In this document: positions 17,162 to 25,473 of the stretch, piece by piece
How positions within the stretch are numbered: position 1 is the stretch's first letter
Layout of the letters: each line of letters opens with the position of its first letter
Origin: Spirillospora albida
Lineage (GTDB): Bacteria; Actinomycetota; Actinomycetes; Streptosporangiales; Streptosporangiaceae
Assembly: GCF_000718255.1 (NCBI RefSeq)
Contig: NZ_JOFJ01000021.1
Span: forward strand, 1-64,000
Direction of reading: 5' to 3'
Length of the DNA stretch: 64,000 bases
Notes under the pieces: generated by a model
Told to the model about the DNA's origin: nothing
Databases searched by the model: none
What the model saw: the letters and a program-made list of their open reading frames with translations, nothing else
Position numbers and translations under genes: made by a program

Positions 17162-17202
17162 TAATCCGCGGGTTCGGGGTTCAAGTCCCTGACGGCGCAC
17201 CC
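17162..17202 (+). other. tRNA-Lys 3' fragment, probable attachment site (att)
   Basis: The 41 bases read as a tRNA from the 3' side of the anticodon loop to the discriminator base: TAATCCGC (loop end and anticodon stem 3' half), variable loop GGGTT, T-arm stem and loop around GGTTCAAGTCC, acceptor 3' strand ACGGCGC, then A and CC. It matches what I know of actinobacterial tRNA-Lys. The 5' half is absent, so it is not a gene; such 3' ends are left at the far end of elements that integrate into tRNA genes. Reading direction implies the element lies to the left (lower coordinates). A GGTCTC-CAA-GAGACC palindrome (17132-17146) sits beside it. Confidence 0.75.
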
Positions 17203-17280
17203 GTTTCGACTCGGCCGGACGTGATCATTCGCGTTCGGCTTTTGTCGTTTTCGGAGCCGATATGACCGCCGTTCGCCCAG

Positions 17281-17315
17281 GTCCCCCCGGCGGCTCCGCG
17301 AAGCCGCCGGGGGAC
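17281..17315 (-). terminator. Terminator of the sigma factor operon
   Basis: GTCCCC(C)CGGCGGCT (17281-17295) pairs with AGCCGCCGGGGGAC (17302-17315) with one unpaired C and a six-base loop, just beyond the stop at 17323 of the minus-strand gene. Confidence 0.7.
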
Positions 17316-17322
17316 GTGGTTC

Positions 17323-18513
17323 TCAGCTCAGGCAGCCGTCAGGGCCCCGGTGGACCTTCACACGGTCCTGATCGAGCACGTAGAACTCGTGGTCGTCGCC
17401 GGTGGCGCGGAACTCGCTGCCCTCCGCCAGTCGGCCCCCCTCCGGCAGGGGATAGGTCTTCAGCAGGGCGCCGCTGGATCGGTCGACACAGAGCAGGCCG
17501 TTCCGCGCGGGAGCGGCGATCAGGACGCGCCGGGCGCCGAGGAGACGCGCCGGTTCCTCGTCCTGGCTCCCGTCCTCCGCCCGCCGGGGCACGAACCCGA
17601 AGGTCCGGCCTTGGATCCTGCGGGCGTCCGGCCCCAGCAGGACCGCCGGGCCCGCCGCGCCGTCGCCCAGGGGGACCACCCACAGGGAGCCCGCCGCTCC
17701 GGGGACCGTGTAGACGTCGGGCTCGGCGATCGTGAAGCCGCCCCGGGTCCTGCCGTCCGAGAGGCGGATCGCCACGAGCCGGGAGCGTTCCGTGCCGTCC
17801 TCGGATTCGAACCAGGCCACGTCGGCCTGTTCATCGATCGCCACCAGGGGGACCGTGCAGTCGCACGACACCTCGCGGACGGCCTTCCCCGAGTCGGGGG
17901 CGCGGCGGATCAGCTTCGTGCGACCGTCCCGGGAGGCCGCGACCGACCACAGCGACGTCGGCGTGCCCAGCCACTCCTGCTCGACTCCGTCCTGCGGGTC
18001 GAGGACCTTTGCTCCGGCGACATGCGCCGTCTGGCCGAGCCCGGCCGCGTCGAATCCGAACAGCTGTGCCCTGCCACCGCCGTCGAGGTCACCGGCCCCC
18101 TTCCGCACCCAGATGGTCGGCCCCGCAGCGAGCAGCTCTCCGTCGCTCGTCGGCAGCCTGCGGGACGTCGCCCGCACCGCTCCCGTCTTCCGGTCGAGGC
18201 GGTGGACGCGGTCCGTGAGGACGTAGAGGGAATCCGGGGTGGCGAGCATGTCCACGACCGGCTCGTCGCCCGGCAGATCGAAGCCGCTCGGCGGCGTGAC
18301 GACCGGTGGCCGGGCATCCTCGGCCCGGACGGCTCCAAGACCCGCGACCAGCGCGATCCCCGTCGCCACGGCCGCCACGGCCGCGGTGACCCGGCGGCGG
18401 CGCCGCACCCGGCGGGCTCCCGCGACGACGGAGTCGAGCATGCCCGGCTCCACCGCCATGGCCCAGTGCTCGTCCTGCAGCGTGTCGCGCAGCATCGAGT
18501 CGAACTCTTTCAT
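17323..18513 (-). CDS. Membrane-anchored protein with extracytoplasmic beta-propeller-like domain, partner of the SigE-type sigma factor
   Basis: The ATG at 18513 overlaps the sigma factor stop by four bases. Residues 1-40 are cytoplasmic, acidic then Arg-rich (GARRVRRRRR), followed by one transmembrane segment (VTAAVAAVATGIALVAGLGAV, about 41-61). The remaining 330 residues outside the membrane contain repeated strands (MLATPDSLYVL; GRTKLIRRAP; GSLWVVPLGDG; KTYPLPEGG) as in a PQQ/YVTN-like propeller. This arrangement is common downstream of SigE-family ECF genes. The short cytoplasmic part may hold the sigma factor, but it lacks a visible zinc anti-sigma motif. The ligand is unknown. Confidence 0.8.
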   Translation of the reverse strand: MKEFDSMLRDTLQDEHWAMAVEPGMLDSVVAGARRVRRRRRVTAAVAAVATGIALVAGLGAVRAEDARPPVVTPPSGFDLPGDEPVVDMLATPDSLYVLTDRVHRLDRKTGAVRATSRRLPTSDGELLAAGPTIWVRKGAGDLDGGGRAQLFGFDAAGLGQTAHVAGAKVLDPQDGVEQEWLGTPTSLWSVAASRDGRTKLIRRAPDSGKAVREVSCDCTVPLVAIDEQADVAWFESEDGTERSRLVAIRLSDGRTRGGFTIAEPDVYTVPGAAGSLWVVPLGDGAAGPAVLLGPDARRIQGRTFGFVPRRAEDGSQDEEPARLLGARRVLIAAPARNGLLCVDRSSGALLKTYPLPEGGRLAEGSEFRATGDDHEFYVLDQDRVKVHRGPDGCLS

Positions 18514-18989
18514 CTGGCCACCTCCGCGGCCTCGAATCGGGCCCGCAGCTTCGCGAGGGCCTTGCTCGCCTGGCTCTTGACGGTCCCCCGCGAGCAGCCG
18601 AGCACATCGGCTATCTGCTCTTCGGACAGGTCCTCGTAGTAGCGGAGCACCACCACGGCCCGCTGCCGGCGCGGCAGGGCGGCCAGCGCCTCCCACATCT
18701 CCCAGCGGTCCTCGTCCGGCGCCGGCCCCACGGGCCTCTCCGGCGGCGCGTCGGTGAGCCGCTCGCGCCATCTCGCCTTCCGCGAGTCGATCGCCAGCCG
18801 GGTGATCGTCCTGCGGGCGTACCCCTCCGGGTCGTCCTTGCGCTGCACTCTCGGCCAGGCCACGAGCATCCGGACGAGCGCGGTCTGCACCACGTCCTCC
18901 GCCTGATGCCGGTCCCCGGTCAGCAAGTGCGCGTATCTCAGCAGTGCGGGAAGCCGCACGGCCGCCCATTCTCGGAAGTCCACATCCAC
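18510..18989 (-). CDS. SigE-family ECF RNA polymerase sigma factor
   Basis: I choose GTG 18989, with GAGG seven bases upstream, giving 159 residues; a TTG 12 codons further up is weaker. Region 2 is FREWAAVRLPALLRYAHLLTG and QAEDVVQTALVRM (about 4-42), with YARRTITRLAIDSRKARW as region 2.4 (about 57-74). Region 4 is LPRRQRAVVVLRYYEDLSEE and VLGCSRGTVKSQASKALAKL (about 100-145). These are hallmarks of the actinobacterial SigE/SigM-like ECF group without a classical anti-sigma. It is coupled to the membrane sensor-like protein at 17323, which probably sets its activity. Confidence 0.9.
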   Translation of the reverse strand: MDVDFREWAAVRLPALLRYAHLLTGDRHQAEDVVQTALVRMLVAWPRVQRKDDPEGYARRTITRLAIDSRKARWRERLTDAPPERPVGPAPDEDRWEMWEALAALPRRQRAVVVLRYYEDLSEEQIADVLGCSRGTVKSQASKALAKLRARFEAAEVAR

Positions 18990-19193
18990 CGCGTTACCTC
19001 GCCACTCGACGCTGTTGCCCCCCAAGGACAGTCGGCCGGCCGATCCGGTTGCCCGGCCCGGCGATCCGATTCCGAGATCGGACGGGCACCCGGCAGGCGG
19101 GTGGTTCGCGGCACGTGCCGGTGGTGGGCCGTACGCCTTCGCCGGGTCGGGGCGAGACCGTCGGCCGAGATCTGATCATGTCCGTTCGCCGGG

Positions 19194-20126
19194 CTATCGG
19201 TCGGCGGGGAGGCGGGCGACGGCGTCTTCGAGGTCGGTGCGGGTGGGCAGGGTGTAGCGGCGCGTGGCGTCGAGGCGGGAGTGGCCGAGGAGTTCGGCGG
19301 CGATGACGATGTCGACCCCGGCGCCCAGCAGGTTCGTGGCGAAGGTGTGCCGCAGGATGTGGGCGGAGACCGTCGGGCCGCCGCGCTCGTCGATCAGGTC
19401 CGCGTCGAGGGAGATGTCGTCCAGGAGGTGGTCGACGGCCCGTGCGGTGAGGCGGCCGCCGCGGCGGTTGAGGAACAGCGCCGCGGTTTCGGCGCCGGGC
19501 CAGGTTGCGCGGTCGGCCTTCCACGCGGTGACGGCGTCGCGGGCGGCGGGGGCGGTGAGGGGGATCGTGCGGGAGGTCTCGCCCTTGGCGGAGCGGATGT
19601 GGACCTCGCCTCTGCGGGCCGACAGGGGCACGTCCCCCATGTTCAGGGCGGTCAGCTCGGAGACGCGGATTCCGGAGTAGAACAGCAGCCGTCCGATGGC
19701 TCGGTCTCGGGCCAGGGCGCGGCGCTCGACGGCGCGCAGGTACCGCTTCTGGTCGCGAGCGGTCAGGGCGCGGGGGGCCCGGCGGGCGGCGGGGACGCGG
19801 CGGACGCCGACCTTGCCCAGGCCGAGGTGGTCGTAGAAGTGGTCCAGGGCGGTCAGGTGGGCGTTGACGGTGTTGTCGGATCGCCCGAGCTCGCTCTTGA
19901 GGTGGTCCTTGTAGCCGCGGGCGGCGTCGTCGCGCGTGTTCGCGTCGGCCAAGGGGTCGCCGCCGTCCATATCGCGGGTGGTCTCGAGCCAGGCCAGGTA
20001 GGCGCGGACACGGGAGTCGTAGGCGCGGCGGGTGTCGGCGTCCAGGGACGCGTCGGCCAGGGCGGCTGCGTACTCGGTGTGGACGGCGGTGTAGGCGTCG
20101 GGTACCTGCCGGCGGCGTCTGGTCAC
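19194..20126 (-). CDS. Tyrosine recombinase (XerC/XerD-like integrase)
   Basis: The GTG at 20126 has gaggag upstream; the 310-residue protein has the size of a Xer recombinase. The N-terminal SAM-like core-binding domain (about 14-105) precedes the catalytic domain with all six residues: Arg154 (GIRVSELT), Lys181 (SAKGE), His256 and Arg259 (HILRHTFA), His282 (LLGHSRLDATRR) and Tyr291. It cuts and rejoins DNA at a core site. The reading can be extended 57 codons upstream, but that part overlaps repeated operator-like sequences and is unlikely to be coding. The repeats at 20145-20235 just upstream may be its binding or recombination sites. It is probably not the integrase of the tRNA-Lys element. 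Confidence 0.88.
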   Translation of the reverse strand: MTRRRRQVPDAYTAVHTEYAAALADASLDADTRRAYDSRVRAYLAWLETTRDMDGGDPLADANTRDDAARGYKDHLKSELGRSDNTVNAHLTALDHFYDHLGLGKVGVRRVPAARRAPRALTARDQKRYLRAVERRALARDRAIGRLLFYSGIRVSELTALNMGDVPLSARRGEVHIRSAKGETSRTIPLTAPAARDAVTAWKADRATWPGAETAALFLNRRGGRLTARAVDHLLDDISLDADLIDERGGPTVSAHILRHTFATNLLGAGVDIVIAAELLGHSRLDATRRYTLPTRTDLEDAVARLPADR

Positions 20127-20144
20127 CGCACTCCTCGTGGTATC

Positions 20145-20235
20145 AGAAGTCGTCTCGTGACTTCTCGCGCCGAGCAGCGGCGGTATCAGCAGCTCAGCCG
20201 CATGACTACTTCTAATATTCGACAATATCAGAAGT
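20145..20235. repeat. Cluster of AGAAGT/ACTTCT half-sites upstream of the integrase
   Basis: AGAAGT at 20145-20150 and ACTTCT at 20160-20165 face each other, and ACTTCTAATATT (20208-20219) faces AATATCAGAAGT (20224-20235) as an 11 of 12 inverted repeat with a 4-base centre. The DNA is AT-rich compared with its surroundings. The second pair has the size of a Xer-type core site (two arms around a short centre). It also overlaps a possible promoter for 20325 (TTCGAC at 20218 and TAGAGT at 20243, with long spacing). Confidence 0.6.
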
Positions 20236-20324
20236 TCAGTGCTAGAGTGGGAGCATCCGGTAACGACGACTACCCCGTCCTGAGGCCGACTCGCCACACC
20301 GGCTCCCCCCGAAAGGGGGACCTC

Positions 20325-20750
20325 ATGCCGATCCTGCGATCGTCACACATTCCGAAGCAGCCCGATTCGGCGGCGAACGCCCGGTCACGACCGGCACCGG
20401 TGTCTCGCACCAGTGCCGCGTGGACGGGCCTGTGGGCCGCCGCGGTCCTCCTGCTCGCCTTCATCGTGTTCCTGCTCAGCAACACCGGCACCGTGCGGAT
20501 CTCCTTCGCCGGCATGCACGGCGATCTGCCGCTGGCCGTCGCGCTGCTGATCGCGCTGGTCACCGGGATCCTGATCACGCTGATCATGGGCACCGCCCGC
20601 ATCACCCAGGTCCGCCGCCAGACCCGTCGACGCCGCGCCGACGACCAGGCCGGGCTGCGACCCGCCGACCGACCGCACGACGACCAACCGCGGCTCAACG
20701 GCCGGCCGACCGGCACGGAAGCGAGTTCAGGCCATGCACACCACCGCTGA
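20325..20750 (+). CDS. LapA-domain (DUF1049) membrane protein
   Basis: A 141-residue protein with an Arg/Pro-rich N-terminus, then two transmembrane helices (WAAAVLLLAFIVFLLSNTGTV, about 35-55, and LPLAVALLIALVTGILITLIMG, about 67-88) joined by VRISFAGMHGD. This spacing and the N-T-G-x-V-x-I-x-F motif define the LapA/DUF1049 family, which in Gram-negatives supports envelope assembly and in actinobacteria is of unknown role. A basic tail RRQTRRRR and a charged C-terminal stretch lie in the cytoplasm. It overlaps the start of the next gene by 17 bases. Confidence 0.85.
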   Translation: MPILRSSHIPKQPDSAANARSRPAPVSRTSAAWTGLWAAAVLLLAFIVFLLSNTGTVRISFAGMHGDLPLAVALLIALVTGILITLIMGTARITQVRRQTRRRRADDQAGLRPADRPHDDQPRLNGRPTGTEASSGHAHHR

Positions 20751-21363
20751 ACGACGAACGACCATCAGCCTCTCGCCGCCCTCGACGCCCCGGATGCGGA
20801 TGCGGCCGCCCCGCCCGGCCGGCAGCCCGCCGGTGTCCCTGGACGGCGGCTGGTGGCCGCGCTCGACCGACCCGGTCGCCGAACTGCCCGGCCTGATCCT
20901 GGCCCTACAGGCGTACGGTCCCGTCGACGACCACCGGCCCATCACGCACGTCCTGCTGCGTGTGGCCGACTGGGACTCCCGGCCCCGCCTGCTGCGCGTC
21001 GACGGCCCGGACGACACCCGGGTGGTGCGCCTCAGCTGGTTCGACTCCCTGCCCGCAGGCCAGCTCACCGCGATCTACGCCGACGGCCGCCGTGTCGAGC
21101 TGTTCACCGTCCCGCCCGGCACCGAACCCGGCGTGGCCTCGGCCGGACTGGAACTGGCCGCCTACACCACCACCCACCTGCGCACCCCGGAGCTGCTGGC
21201 CACGCTCACCGCGCTGACCGGCCCGGGAACGGACCGACCGGACGATCCCGCGAACGCCGACCAGGCGCTTGAGAGCGACAGGGCCGCCAGGAGCGTCTGG
21301 GAGACCGACGGCGGGCGCCTTCGCGAGCGCCCCGGCGGCGTTCGATCCACCTCGCACTTCTGA
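20734..21363 (+). CDS. DUF5994 family protein
   Basis: The 209 residues contain the family signature LDGGWWPRSTDPVAELPGLI (about 36-55), a typical W-W-P-R-S/T-x-D-x-x-x-E-L motif, and WFDSLPAGQLTAIYADGRRV (about 99-118). DUF5994 proteins are small, cytoplasmic and common in actinobacteria, often near STAS and ATPase regulators, and have no assigned reaction. The last 50 residues are disordered. It lies between the LapA-like and STAS genes on the same strand and likely belongs to the same stress-regulation group. Confidence 0.85.
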   Translation: MHTTAERRTTISLSPPSTPRMRMRPPRPAGSPPVSLDGGWWPRSTDPVAELPGLILALQAYGPVDDHRPITHVLLRVADWDSRPRLLRVDGPDDTRVVRLSWFDSLPAGQLTAIYADGRRVELFTVPPGTEPGVASAGLELAAYTTTHLRTPELLATLTALTGPGTDRPDDPANADQALESDRAARSVWETDGGRLRERPGGVRSTSHF

Positions 21364-21427
21364 ACCCCGCGTCGTACCGGGCCCGCCGCCCGGCCCGGTA
21401 CGGCCCCCACAGCGATCGGAGCACGAC

Positions 21428-21856
21428 TTGAACATCCTGATGACCAGGCACACCACCACCTGCACCGGGTGCACCGCGGTGGGCCGGGAGCAGACCCGCG
21501 CCGAGACGGGCCCGTCCACGCGCCGCGCCGGCCACACGATCGCCGCCCTGCACGGCGAGCTGGACATCGCCTCCGCCCCGGCGCTGCGCGAGGACCTGAT
21601 CGGCATGCTGCGCAACAGCTCCCGGACCCTGATCCTGGACCTCGGCGCGGTCACCTTCTGCGACGCCGCCGGACTCGCGGTCCTGGTCGGCGTCCAGCGC
21701 CGCGCCACCGCCCTCGGCATCACCATGCGCCTGGCCGGCGTCCGACCGCAGATCACCAAGCTGCTGAGGATCACCGGCCTGGACCACAGCCTCACCGCCG
21801 ACCACGGGATGCACGACGTTCGCGGCCCTGGGCGGGCGGAGGTCCGACTGGGGTGA
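21428..21856 (+). CDS. STAS-domain anti-anti-sigma-like protein without the usual phospho-serine
   Basis: The start is TTG 21428 with cggag seven bases upstream; ATG 21440 is an alternative. About 40 polar residues with several cysteines and threonines precede a STAS domain (residues 36-125): IAALHGELDIASAPALREDL, then LILDLGAVTFCDAAGLAVLV. In SpoIIAA-type proteins the end of this motif reads D-S-S-G-L, with a serine phosphorylated by the partner kinase; here it is D79-A-A-G-L, so the switch residue is missing. It may bind its partner constitutively. The neighbour at 22077 looks like a degenerate ATPase of the partner class. Confidence 0.85.
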   Translation: MNILMTRHTTTCTGCTAVGREQTRAETGPSTRRAGHTIAALHGELDIASAPALREDLIGMLRNSSRTLILDLGAVTFCDAAGLAVLVGVQRRATALGITMRLAGVRPQITKLLRITGLDHSLTADHGMHDVRGPGRAEVRLG

Positions 21857-22076
21857 CGCCGGCCGTGCACTCCCCTACCGAGTACACCCGCGGAGAGGGT
21901 TTCGTCTCCTCTCTCGCCGACGGTCGCGAAGCCTGCGCGCGCACGGACGCCAACGGAGCGGCGCGGCCGCATGAGCACGCGAACTCGGGGCATACGACGG
22001 GCGGCGGTACCGCCCTCGCCCGGTCCCGCCGTCCGACCCGGGACCCGGCCCGGGCCCGCTCGTTATGGAGATCTCC

Positions 22077-22520
22077 ATGACCACCGTGCCCCTCGACGGT
22101 GCCGACGGCGCCGCACCGGCGGCTCCGCGCGTCGCCCGGTGGCAGCTGCCTCGCGGACGGCCGGCCGCCGCGCACGCCCGCCGGACGATCCAGGCCGCCC
22201 TCAGGCGGTGGGGGCTGGGCCCGGTGGCCGACGCCCTCGCCCAGCAGATGGCCGCGCTGGCCCAGGACCTGTCCACCCGCGGCGCCGGTCCGGTCAGCCT
22301 CCGGCTGGAGCTCCGCCCCGCCGCCCGCCTGCTCCTGGGTGAGATCCAGGACGGCACCGCCGACCGGCCCGGCCCCGACGACCGTTGCACCGACGGCGAC
22401 ATCGGCCGCAGGATCATCGCCCTCACCTACGGAGCCCGCCGTACCTGCGACGGCAACGCCACCTGGTACACGCACACCTTCACCTGGTGCCGGCCGCGCA
22501 CCTCCGCCCCCGACCGGTGA
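22077..22520 (+). CDS. Degenerate RsbW-like/HATPase-fold protein (147 aa)
   Basis: ATG 22077 is preceded by ggag with six-base spacing, so it is favoured over ATG 22065. The first 35 residues are Pro/Arg-rich. ARRTIQAALRRWGLGPVADAL (about 36-56) and PVSLRLELRPAARLLLGEIQD (about 79-99) follow the strand-helix order of short actinobacterial anti-sigma ATPases, but the N-box (E-x-x-x-N) and the G-x-G ATP lid are absent. The C-terminus has DDRCTDGDIGRRIIALTYGA and a Trp/Cys tail. Its place behind a STAS protein supports an origin as a switch partner; it is probably not an active kinase. Confidence 0.6.
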   Translation: MTTVPLDGADGAAPAAPRVARWQLPRGRPAAAHARRTIQAALRRWGLGPVADALAQQMAALAQDLSTRGAGPVSLRLELRPAARLLLGEIQDGTADRPGPDDRCTDGDIGRRIIALTYGARRTCDGNATWYTHTFTWCRPRTSAPDR

Positions 22521-22567
22521 AGCCGGCGATCCTCCGGGATCCGACAGGGCGGGCGGGCCGCCGTGTT

Positions 22568-24133
22568 TCAGGCGGGCAGTTCGCGTTTGACGACCTTGCC
22601 GGTCGGGGTCCGAGGGAGTTCGTCCAGGAAGACGATCTCGCGGGGGACCTTGTACCGGGCCAGGTTGGCGGCCACGTGCTTCTTCACCTGGTCGGGGTCG
22701 AGGTCCCCGGAGGCGACCACGTAGGCGCGGAGGCGCTGCCCGAACTCGTCGTCGGGGACGCCGATGACGGCCGCCTCGGTGATGGCGGGGTGGGCCGCCA
22801 GCAGGTCCTCGATCTCGGCGGGATGGACGTTCTCGCCGCCCGAGACGATCATGTCGTCGGCGCGGCCGTCGATGTGGAGGCGGCCCGCCGCGTCGAGGTG
22901 GCCGAGGTCGCCGATGGGCAGCAGCGTCGCGGTGACCGGCTCGCCGGAGGTGTAGCCGTCGAAGCGGGTGGGGCCGTCCACGTGGACCTGCCCGATGGTC
23001 TCCGGCGGGACGGGGCGTCCTTCCTCGTCCAGGATGCGCACGGCGGTCCCCGGCGGGGGCGTGCCCGCGCAGCCGGGTGCGGCGGCCAGGTCGGCCGGGG
23101 TGGCGATGGTGATGCAGGACGCCTCGGTGGAGCCGTAGAAGTTGTAGAGGACGGGGCCGAACGCGTCCGTCGCCTCGCGGGTGAGGGCGGCCGTGAGCGG
23201 GCCGCCGCCGGTGGCGATGATGCGCAGCGCCGACAGATCGCGGGCCTTCAGGTCCGGGACGGCCAGGATCCGGCTCACCATGGTCGGCACCGCGATCAGC
23301 GTGGTGCAGCGGTGCTCGGCCAGCGCGGCGACGACCCGTTCGGCGTTGAAGCGGCGGTGCAGGACGAGCGTGGAGCCCAGGGCCAGCGCGAGCGTCGCGG
23401 AGGCGAGGCCCCAGCCGTGGAACAGCGGCGGGGCGACCAGGACGGCCTCGTTCCGGCGGAACGGGATGCGGGTGAGGATGCCGCCGGGCAGCGCCAGCGG
23501 TTCGCTCGGCGCGGATGAGCGCAGGGCGCCCTTGGGGCGTCCGGACGTGCCGCTGCTCAGGATCACCAGGGCGCTCGCGCGGGGTGGCGGCGGCGGGGTG
23601 AGGGCGGGGCCGGCGGTCAGTTCGTCCAGGTCGCACGGACCGCCGTCGGACCAGGCGGTGTACCGCAGGACGTCGATGCCCTCCACCAGCGGCGCGAACT
23701 CGTCGTCGTGGACGAGGGCGGTGATGCCCTGCTCCTCGACGGTGCGGCGGAGCTGCGGGGCGGCGAAGTCGGTGTTGAGCAGGACGATCCCGGCGCCGAG
23801 CTTGGCCGCCGCAGAGAGCGCCAGCAGCAGGCCGCGGTGGTTGCGGCACAGGATCGCGACGCGGGCGTCCGGTCCGATGCCGCGCCGGGCCCAGGCGGTG
23901 GCCAGTGCCTTCGCGGCCCGGTCGAGGTCGCGGTAGCCGATCGGGCCGTGGTCGTCGATGACGGCGGTGCGGTCGCCGAAGCGAGCGGCGCCGACCGCGG
24001 TGGCCGCGCCGAGCGGGCCGTAGGCGCGCATCGCCCTGGCGACCCTCGCGAGGGTCGGCGGCGCCATGGGCGCGAGCATTCCGGCGCGCCAGGCGGCGGC
24101 CAGCCAGGCGAGGCGGTCGCGGCCGGTCGTCAC
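22568..24133 (-). CDS. AMP-forming acyl-CoA ligase (fatty-acid or alicyclic acid type)
   Basis: The GTG start at 24133 overlaps the P450 stop by four bases; 521 residues. The phosphate-binding loop LSSGTSGRPKGA (192-203), the YGSTE motif (FYGSTEAS, about 306-313), GDLGHLDAAG with DGRADDMIVSGGENVHPAEIE (about 406-436) and the catalytic Lys in the C-terminal PTGKVVKR are all present. The enzyme activates a carboxylic acid to its CoA thioester through an acyl-AMP. Coupling to a P450 suggests that the P450 makes or modifies the acid before activation. The substrate is not readable; a lipid or steroid-derived acid is possible given the catabolic block further right. Confidence 0.9.
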   Translation of the reverse strand: MTTGRDRLAWLAAAWRAGMLAPMAPPTLARVARAMRAYGPLGAATAVGAARFGDRTAVIDDHGPIGYRDLDRAAKALATAWARRGIGPDARVAILCRNHRGLLLALSAAAKLGAGIVLLNTDFAAPQLRRTVEEQGITALVHDDEFAPLVEGIDVLRYTAWSDGGPCDLDELTAGPALTPPPPPRASALVILSSGTSGRPKGALRSSAPSEPLALPGGILTRIPFRRNEAVLVAPPLFHGWGLASATLALALGSTLVLHRRFNAERVVAALAEHRCTTLIAVPTMVSRILAVPDLKARDLSALRIIATGGGPLTAALTREATDAFGPVLYNFYGSTEASCITIATPADLAAAPGCAGTPPPGTAVRILDEEGRPVPPETIGQVHVDGPTRFDGYTSGEPVTATLLPIGDLGHLDAAGRLHIDGRADDMIVSGGENVHPAEIEDLLAAHPAITEAAVIGVPDDEFGQRLRAYVVASGDLDPDQVKKHVAANLARYKVPREIVFLDELPRTPTGKVVKRELPA

Positions 24134-25452
24134 CGGCCCTCCGCGGGCGGGGTGAACGTGAAGGGCATGCGCTTGATGCCGTGGATGAAATGGGACAGCA
24201 GGTAGTCCGGCTCGCCCTCGCCGCGGATGTCGGGGAGGCGGGTGAACAGCTCGCGCAGCATGACGGTGATCTCGCGCCGGGCCAGGTGGGCGCCCATGCA
24301 GTAGTGGGGGCCGGGGCCGCCGAAGCCGACGTGCGGGTTCGGCGAGCGGGTGATGTCGAAGGCGTCGGGGTCGGTGAACACCGTCTCGTCCCGGTTGGCC
24401 GCGGTGTAGATGAGGACGGCGATGTCGCCCTTCCTCAGCGGGATGCCGTTCAGCTCGCAGTCGCGTGTGACGTTGCGGCGGAACTGGATGACCGGGGTCG
24501 CGTACCGGACGATCTCCTCGACGGCGGTCGCGATCCGGCCCTCGAAGTCCTCGGTCAGCAGCGCGCGCTGGTCGGGGAACTCGGTGAACAGGCGGAGCGC
24601 GTGCGCGATCGCGTTGCGGGTGGTCTCGTTGCCGGCGGTGACCAGCAGGATGAAGAACGAGCCGGTCTCCTGGGTGGTCAGCGACTCGCCGTCGGCGTTC
24701 GCGTTGACGAGCTTGGAGATCAGGTCGTCGCCCGGACGCTTCCTGCGCTCCTCCCCCAGCCGCTTGACCAGGCGGAACAGGTCATGGCCCGCCCGGACGA
24801 GCTTGACCGCGCCCTTCAGCACGTCGAGCCTGCGCGGGTCGCCGGACATGTAGCGCTCGTCGGCCCGGATCCCGTTGTACTCGGGATCGCTGTAGCCGAG
24901 GATGACGTTGGTCCGGTTCAGCACCAGCTCGTGGTGCCGATCGGGGATGCCCATCAGGTCGCAGATGACCTCGACGGGCAGCCGCGCGGCGGCCTGCGCC
25001 ACGAAGTCGCGGGGGCCTTCGGCGATCATGTCGTCCACGATGCGGGCGGCGCGGCGCTGGAGGTCCTCCTCGGCCCTGGCGAGGACCTTCGGGGTGAACG
25101 CCCGGGACACGACGCGGCGGATCTGGGCGTGCCGCGGGTCGTCCATGTTGATCATCGAGCCGAAGAAGCGGCCCGCCCAGGCGGGCATCTCGGTGAGCGA
25201 GTTGGCCGTCGGCTCGTTGCTGAACAGGTCGGCGCGGCGGCTGGCCTCGATCACGTCGGCGTGCCGGGCGAGCGCGTGGAACCCGGGCTTGGACTTGACG
25301 AACGGCAGCTTCGCGATCGGGACGAAGGCCGCGCCGTCCAGCTCGCGCATCCGGCGGAACGCCTCCAGCCGGTGGGCCTCCGGGCGGGTCCAGAACGACA
25401 GCCCCGAAAGGTCGAACTCCTGCAGCTCCGGTGGGAGCGTTCCGGACGTCAC
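24130..25452 (-). CDS. Cytochrome P450
   Basis: GTG 25452 gives 440 residues; a longer reading would include an operator-like palindrome and is rejected. Key motifs are the I-helix AGNETT (273-278), E313-x-x-R316 (EIVR), the PERF-like region FTDPDAFDITRSPNPHVGFG, and heme ligand Cys385 in FGGPGPHYCMG. Residues around NPHVGFGG resemble mycobacterial steroid/branched-lipid hydroxylases (CYP125/CYP124 type), which oxidise a terminal methyl to an acid. That link is an inference supported by the coupled acyl-CoA ligase. Redox partners are not in the immediate neighbourhood. Confidence 0.92.
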   Translation of the reverse strand: MTSGTLPPELQEFDLSGLSFWTRPEAHRLEAFRRMRELDGAAFVPIAKLPFVKSKPGFHALARHADVIEASRRADLFSNEPTANSLTEMPAWAGRFFGSMINMDDPRHAQIRRVVSRAFTPKVLARAEEDLQRRAARIVDDMIAEGPRDFVAQAAARLPVEVICDLMGIPDRHHELVLNRTNVILGYSDPEYNGIRADERYMSGDPRRLDVLKGAVKLVRAGHDLFRLVKRLGEERRKRPGDDLISKLVNANADGESLTTQETGSFFILLVTAGNETTRNAIAHALRLFTEFPDQRALLTEDFEGRIATAVEEIVRYATPVIQFRRNVTRDCELNGIPLRKGDIAVLIYTAANRDETVFTDPDAFDITRSPNPHVGFGGPGPHYCMGAHLARREITVMLRELFTRLPDIRGEGEPDYLLSHFIHGIKRMPFTFTPPAEGR

Positions 25453-25473
25453 AGGGCCGCCCCCATCCCGCAA

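Noticed and set aside
19194..20126. The recombinase as integrase of the tRNA-Lys element
   Set aside because: It lies on the wrong side of the tRNA fragment (outside the predicted element), with chromosomal-type sigma factor genes between, and has its own repeated sites.
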